A stretch of DNA of 64,000 nt from Apilactobacillus waqarii (GTDB lineage: Bacteria; Bacillota; Bacilli; Lactobacillales; Lactobacillaceae): assembly GCF_019061205.1 (NCBI RefSeq), contig NZ_JAHQYH010000003.1:1-64000 (forward strand). Reading direction: 5' to 3'. Positions within the stretch are counted from its first letter, which is position 1; each line of letters opens with the position of its first letter. Position numbers and translations under genes: made by a program. Positions 62,260 through 64,000 of the stretch are shown one piece after another. Under the pieces are notes generated by a model. The model worked only from the letters and a program-made list of their open reading frames with translations. It had not been told where the DNA came from and ran no database searches.

Positions 62260-62275
62260 ATCTTAATAATAAGAT
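62260..62275 (-). promoter_or_regulatory. Possible PerR-box-like palindrome
   Basis: ATCTTA-N4-TAAGAT, 40 bases before the perR start. The size and AT content are similar to the 15-bp PerR box, but the match is partial. Confidence 0.4.
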
Positions 62276-62304
62276 TAAAAAGCCCAGAAAGCAAATAAAA
62301 TCAA

Positions 62305-62724
62305 CTATAAAGCGTCAATTGCAGCCTTAATTTCATCATTTAATGGTGAAATGTTGAATTGAGAATTCTTATCAGGCCAGTATTGGTGTTTGAATTGAAC
62401 AATTCGTCTAATTAATTCTAATTCTGCATCGGTAGAAATGTTTAAAACATTAACGTAGACGATGGGGGCATCGCTTTGCAGATTGGAGATACCAGCGACA
62501 CCGACGAAATGTTTGGTCTCCTTATCCATAACACCCCATAGCAAACCCTTTTGACTCATGATGTCGTTCATGATGGCATTGATGAAGTTGGAAGTGCTCA
62601 TGATGTCTGCTTTTTCATCTTGTTTCTTTTGAAAATCAATTACTGATTGAAGCTTAAATTCTGTTAACCAATCCATGTAAAAATGTTCGGTGATGATTGG
62701 TCTTAATCCTTCAAAACTACGCAT
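62305..62724 (-). CDS. GNAT-like protein
   Basis: 139 residues. The middle shows the beta-strand pattern of the GNAT acetyltransferase fold (GLLWGVMDKETKHFVGVAGIS, then PIVYVNVLNIS), but the acetyl-CoA pyrophosphate loop (Q/RxxGxG/A) is not evident, so it may be divergent or inactive. GGAGACT precedes the ATG. It is co-directional with perR and separated by 84 bases. Substrate unknown. Confidence 0.6.
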   Translation of the reverse strand: MRSFEGLRPIITEHFYMDWLTEFKLQSVIDFQKKQDEKADIMSTSNFINAIMNDIMSQKGLLWGVMDKETKHFVGVAGISNLQSDAPIVYVNVLNISTDAELELIRRIVQFKHQYWPDKNSQFNISPLNDEIKAAIDAL

Positions 62725-62891
62725 AATAAGTCTCCTTAAATTTACTAGACTTTATTATAGTAGAGAAAAACTAAATTTGAAAGAAATCAGGTGTTAATCA
62801 AATAATTTTGAATTAACTGTTTAGCATTATTGGCAAAATATGCAATAATAGAAAGGAGATATTAAATTTTAAGCGAAAGTGAGATTTAATT

Positions 62892-63926
62892 ATGACTGAA
62901 AAATTCTTAATTGGTACTTACACTAGAGATACAAGTGAAGGAATCTATGAAATCGAATTAGATGAAAACAAAAAGCAATTACAAAACCTACAATTGGTTG
63001 CCAAAGCTGGTAATCCAACATATGTAGCCGTTTCAAAGGCCAACCGTTTATACGCCATCGACAAGGGTGACAACGGTAAGGGTGGTGCACTAGCACTAGA
63101 TAACTCAACTCGTCCCGCTAAGGAAATCAACGTTTGCTTAAACGAAGACACTAACCCAGCATACATCACTGTTGATGAAGGTCGTCAATTTGTTTACACT
63201 GCCAACTACCACACCGGTGAAGTAATGGTATACAAGATTGAAGAAGACGGATCACTAACTTACTTAAACAAGGTTGTTCATCAAGGTAACGTGGGTCCAC
63301 GTCCAGAACAACAAAGTGGTGCTCATCCCCACTATGCTGATCTAACTCCAGATGGCCGTTTAGCTGTTGTCGACTTAGGCCAAGACATGGTTTACGTATA
63401 CGACATCGCAGATGATGGTGCCTTAACCGAAGTTTCTACATTAAAGATGGAAGCTGGATTTGGTCCTCGTCATGTTGTCTTCGACGAACAAAAACACGTT
63501 GCATTCATCGTTGGTGAATTAAGCAGTAAGCTAGCTGTTGTGAACTACGATAAAAACGATGGCAGTTTCCACCTAGACCACATCGTTGCCACTATTCCTG
63601 ATGACTGGACAGAACACAACGGTGCCGCTGCCATCCGTCTATCAAGTGATGGTAAGTTTGTCTACGTTTCAAACCGTGGTAACAACAGTATTGCGGTCTT
63701 TGAAGTTAAAGACAACGGTAAGGTTGAACTAATTCAACTAGCAAGCACTGAAGGTGACTTCCCACGTGACTTTAACTTCAGTAGCGATGAAAAGTTCATG
63801 GTAGTTGTTAACCAAAACACTAACGACGCTACCTTATACGAACGCGATGCTAACAGCGGTAAGTTAACTGTTGTTCAAAAGGATGTCCATGTTCCCGAAG
63901 GTGTCTGTGTCGCACGCGAAAAATAA
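62892..63926 (+). CDS. pgl: 6-Phosphogluconolactonase (beta-propeller lactonase family)
   Basis: 344-residue seven-bladed propeller. Opening FLIGTYTRDTSEGIYEIEL and blades such as AYITVDEGRQFVYTANYHTG and GAHPHYADLTPDGRLAVVDLG with the family residues of the YbhE/Pgl type. GGAGATATT lies 20-25 bases before the ATG and AGCGAAAGTGAG closer. It hydrolyses 6-phosphogluconolactone in the oxidative pentose phosphate route, the main glucose path in heterofermenters. zwf and gnd are not in the window. Confidence 0.9.
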   Translation: MTEKFLIGTYTRDTSEGIYEIELDENKKQLQNLQLVAKAGNPTYVAVSKANRLYAIDKGDNGKGGALALDNSTRPAKEINVCLNEDTNPAYITVDEGRQFVYTANYHTGEVMVYKIEEDGSLTYLNKVVHQGNVGPRPEQQSGAHPHYADLTPDGRLAVVDLGQDMVYVYDIADDGALTEVSTLKMEAGFGPRHVVFDEQKHVAFIVGELSSKLAVVNYDKNDGSFHLDHIVATIPDDWTEHNGAAAIRLSSDGKFVYVSNRGNNSIAVFEVKDNGKVELIQLASTEGDFPRDFNFSSDEKFMVVVNQNTNDATLYERDANSGKLTVVQKDVHVPEGVCVAREK

Positions 63927-63930
63927 ATAA

Positions 63931-63968
63931 TTAAAAAAGACTTACGGATTTTCCGTAAGTCTTTTTTT
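63931..63968 (+). terminator. Rho-independent terminator after pgl
   Basis: AAAAAAGACTTACGG / CCGTAAGTCTTTTTTT with a 4-base loop. Confidence 0.92.
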
Positions 63969-64000
63969 AGTGTTGTTGCCAAAAATGATTCAATTTTTGT

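Noticed and set aside
1-64000. CRISPR arrays, tRNA or rRNA genes, IS elements, prophage genes
   Set aside because: I looked for clustered direct repeats, tRNA-like cloverleaf ends, transposases and integrases and saw none.

Overview
The window looks like chromosomal DNA of a low-GC, Gram-positive lactic acid bacterium of the family Lactobacillaceae (in the broad sense that includes Leuconostoc and Oenococcus). Pointers are AT-rich intergenic DNA, strong AGGAGG-type ribosome sites, T-box and lysine riboswitches, PepO, an OpuA betaine importer, an archaeal-type PEP carboxylase (known from Leuconostoc and Oenococcus) and a 6-phosphogluconolactonase compatible with heterofermentation. The genus cannot be fixed from the sequence alone. 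There are about 65 genes, densely packed and mostly ordinary housekeeping or transport genes. I see no insertion sequence, prophage, CRISPR array, rRNA or tRNA.

Layout. 1-5.3 kb: the tail of an unknown gene, a fabZ/fabF-type pair, galE, an aldo/keto reductase and an EamA exporter. 5.3-8.8 kb: a TetR regulator with an MMPL exporter, whose promoter lies inside a terminator-like inverted repeat. 8.8-13.6 kb: a YczE-like membrane protein, an APC permease behind a leader peptide and two terminators, and two more EamA paralogs. 13.6-15.8 kb: a 2-oxoacid decarboxylase gene divergent from a MarR regulator, with two matching operators between them. 15.9-24.5 kb: a GT-C-like membrane protein, small unknown genes, a TetR regulator, a cold-shock protein, an NAD(P)H oxidoreductase, ThiD/PdxK, a two-headed RNase H and an acetyltransferase. 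24.5-37.9 kb: a BCCT transporter that appears to start at AUU, a 2-hydroxyacid dehydrogenase, Map, a DUF915-type hydrolase, an MFS exporter, PepO, the OpuA importer and a YibE/F pair. 37.9-46.1 kb: an S9 peptidase, a methionine T-box with metQNI and an M20 peptidase, and two VIT1/CCC1-type transporters.

46.4-61.7 kb is a lysine region. An aminotransferase and PEP carboxylase make aspartate from PEP, lysC-dapF lies on the minus strand, and a lysine riboswitch precedes lysA-dapH-dapL-dapA-dapB-patA, followed by asd with its own promoter. Every step from PEP to L-lysine by the acetylated diaminopimelate route has a candidate gene within 15.3 kb. The window closes with PerR, a GNAT-like protein and 6-phosphogluconolactonase.

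The observations most worth a second look are the apparent non-AUG starts (AUU for the BCCT transporter, AUC for MarR), the twin-operator MarR/decarboxylase module, the Cys-Cys leader peptide before the APC permease, the RNase H with a second domain that has lost its catalytic residues, the promoter embedded in a terminator/operator at TetR-MMPL, and several small genes (40, 59 and 77 aa). Nothing here is clearly a wholly new system; the novelty is mainly regulatory.
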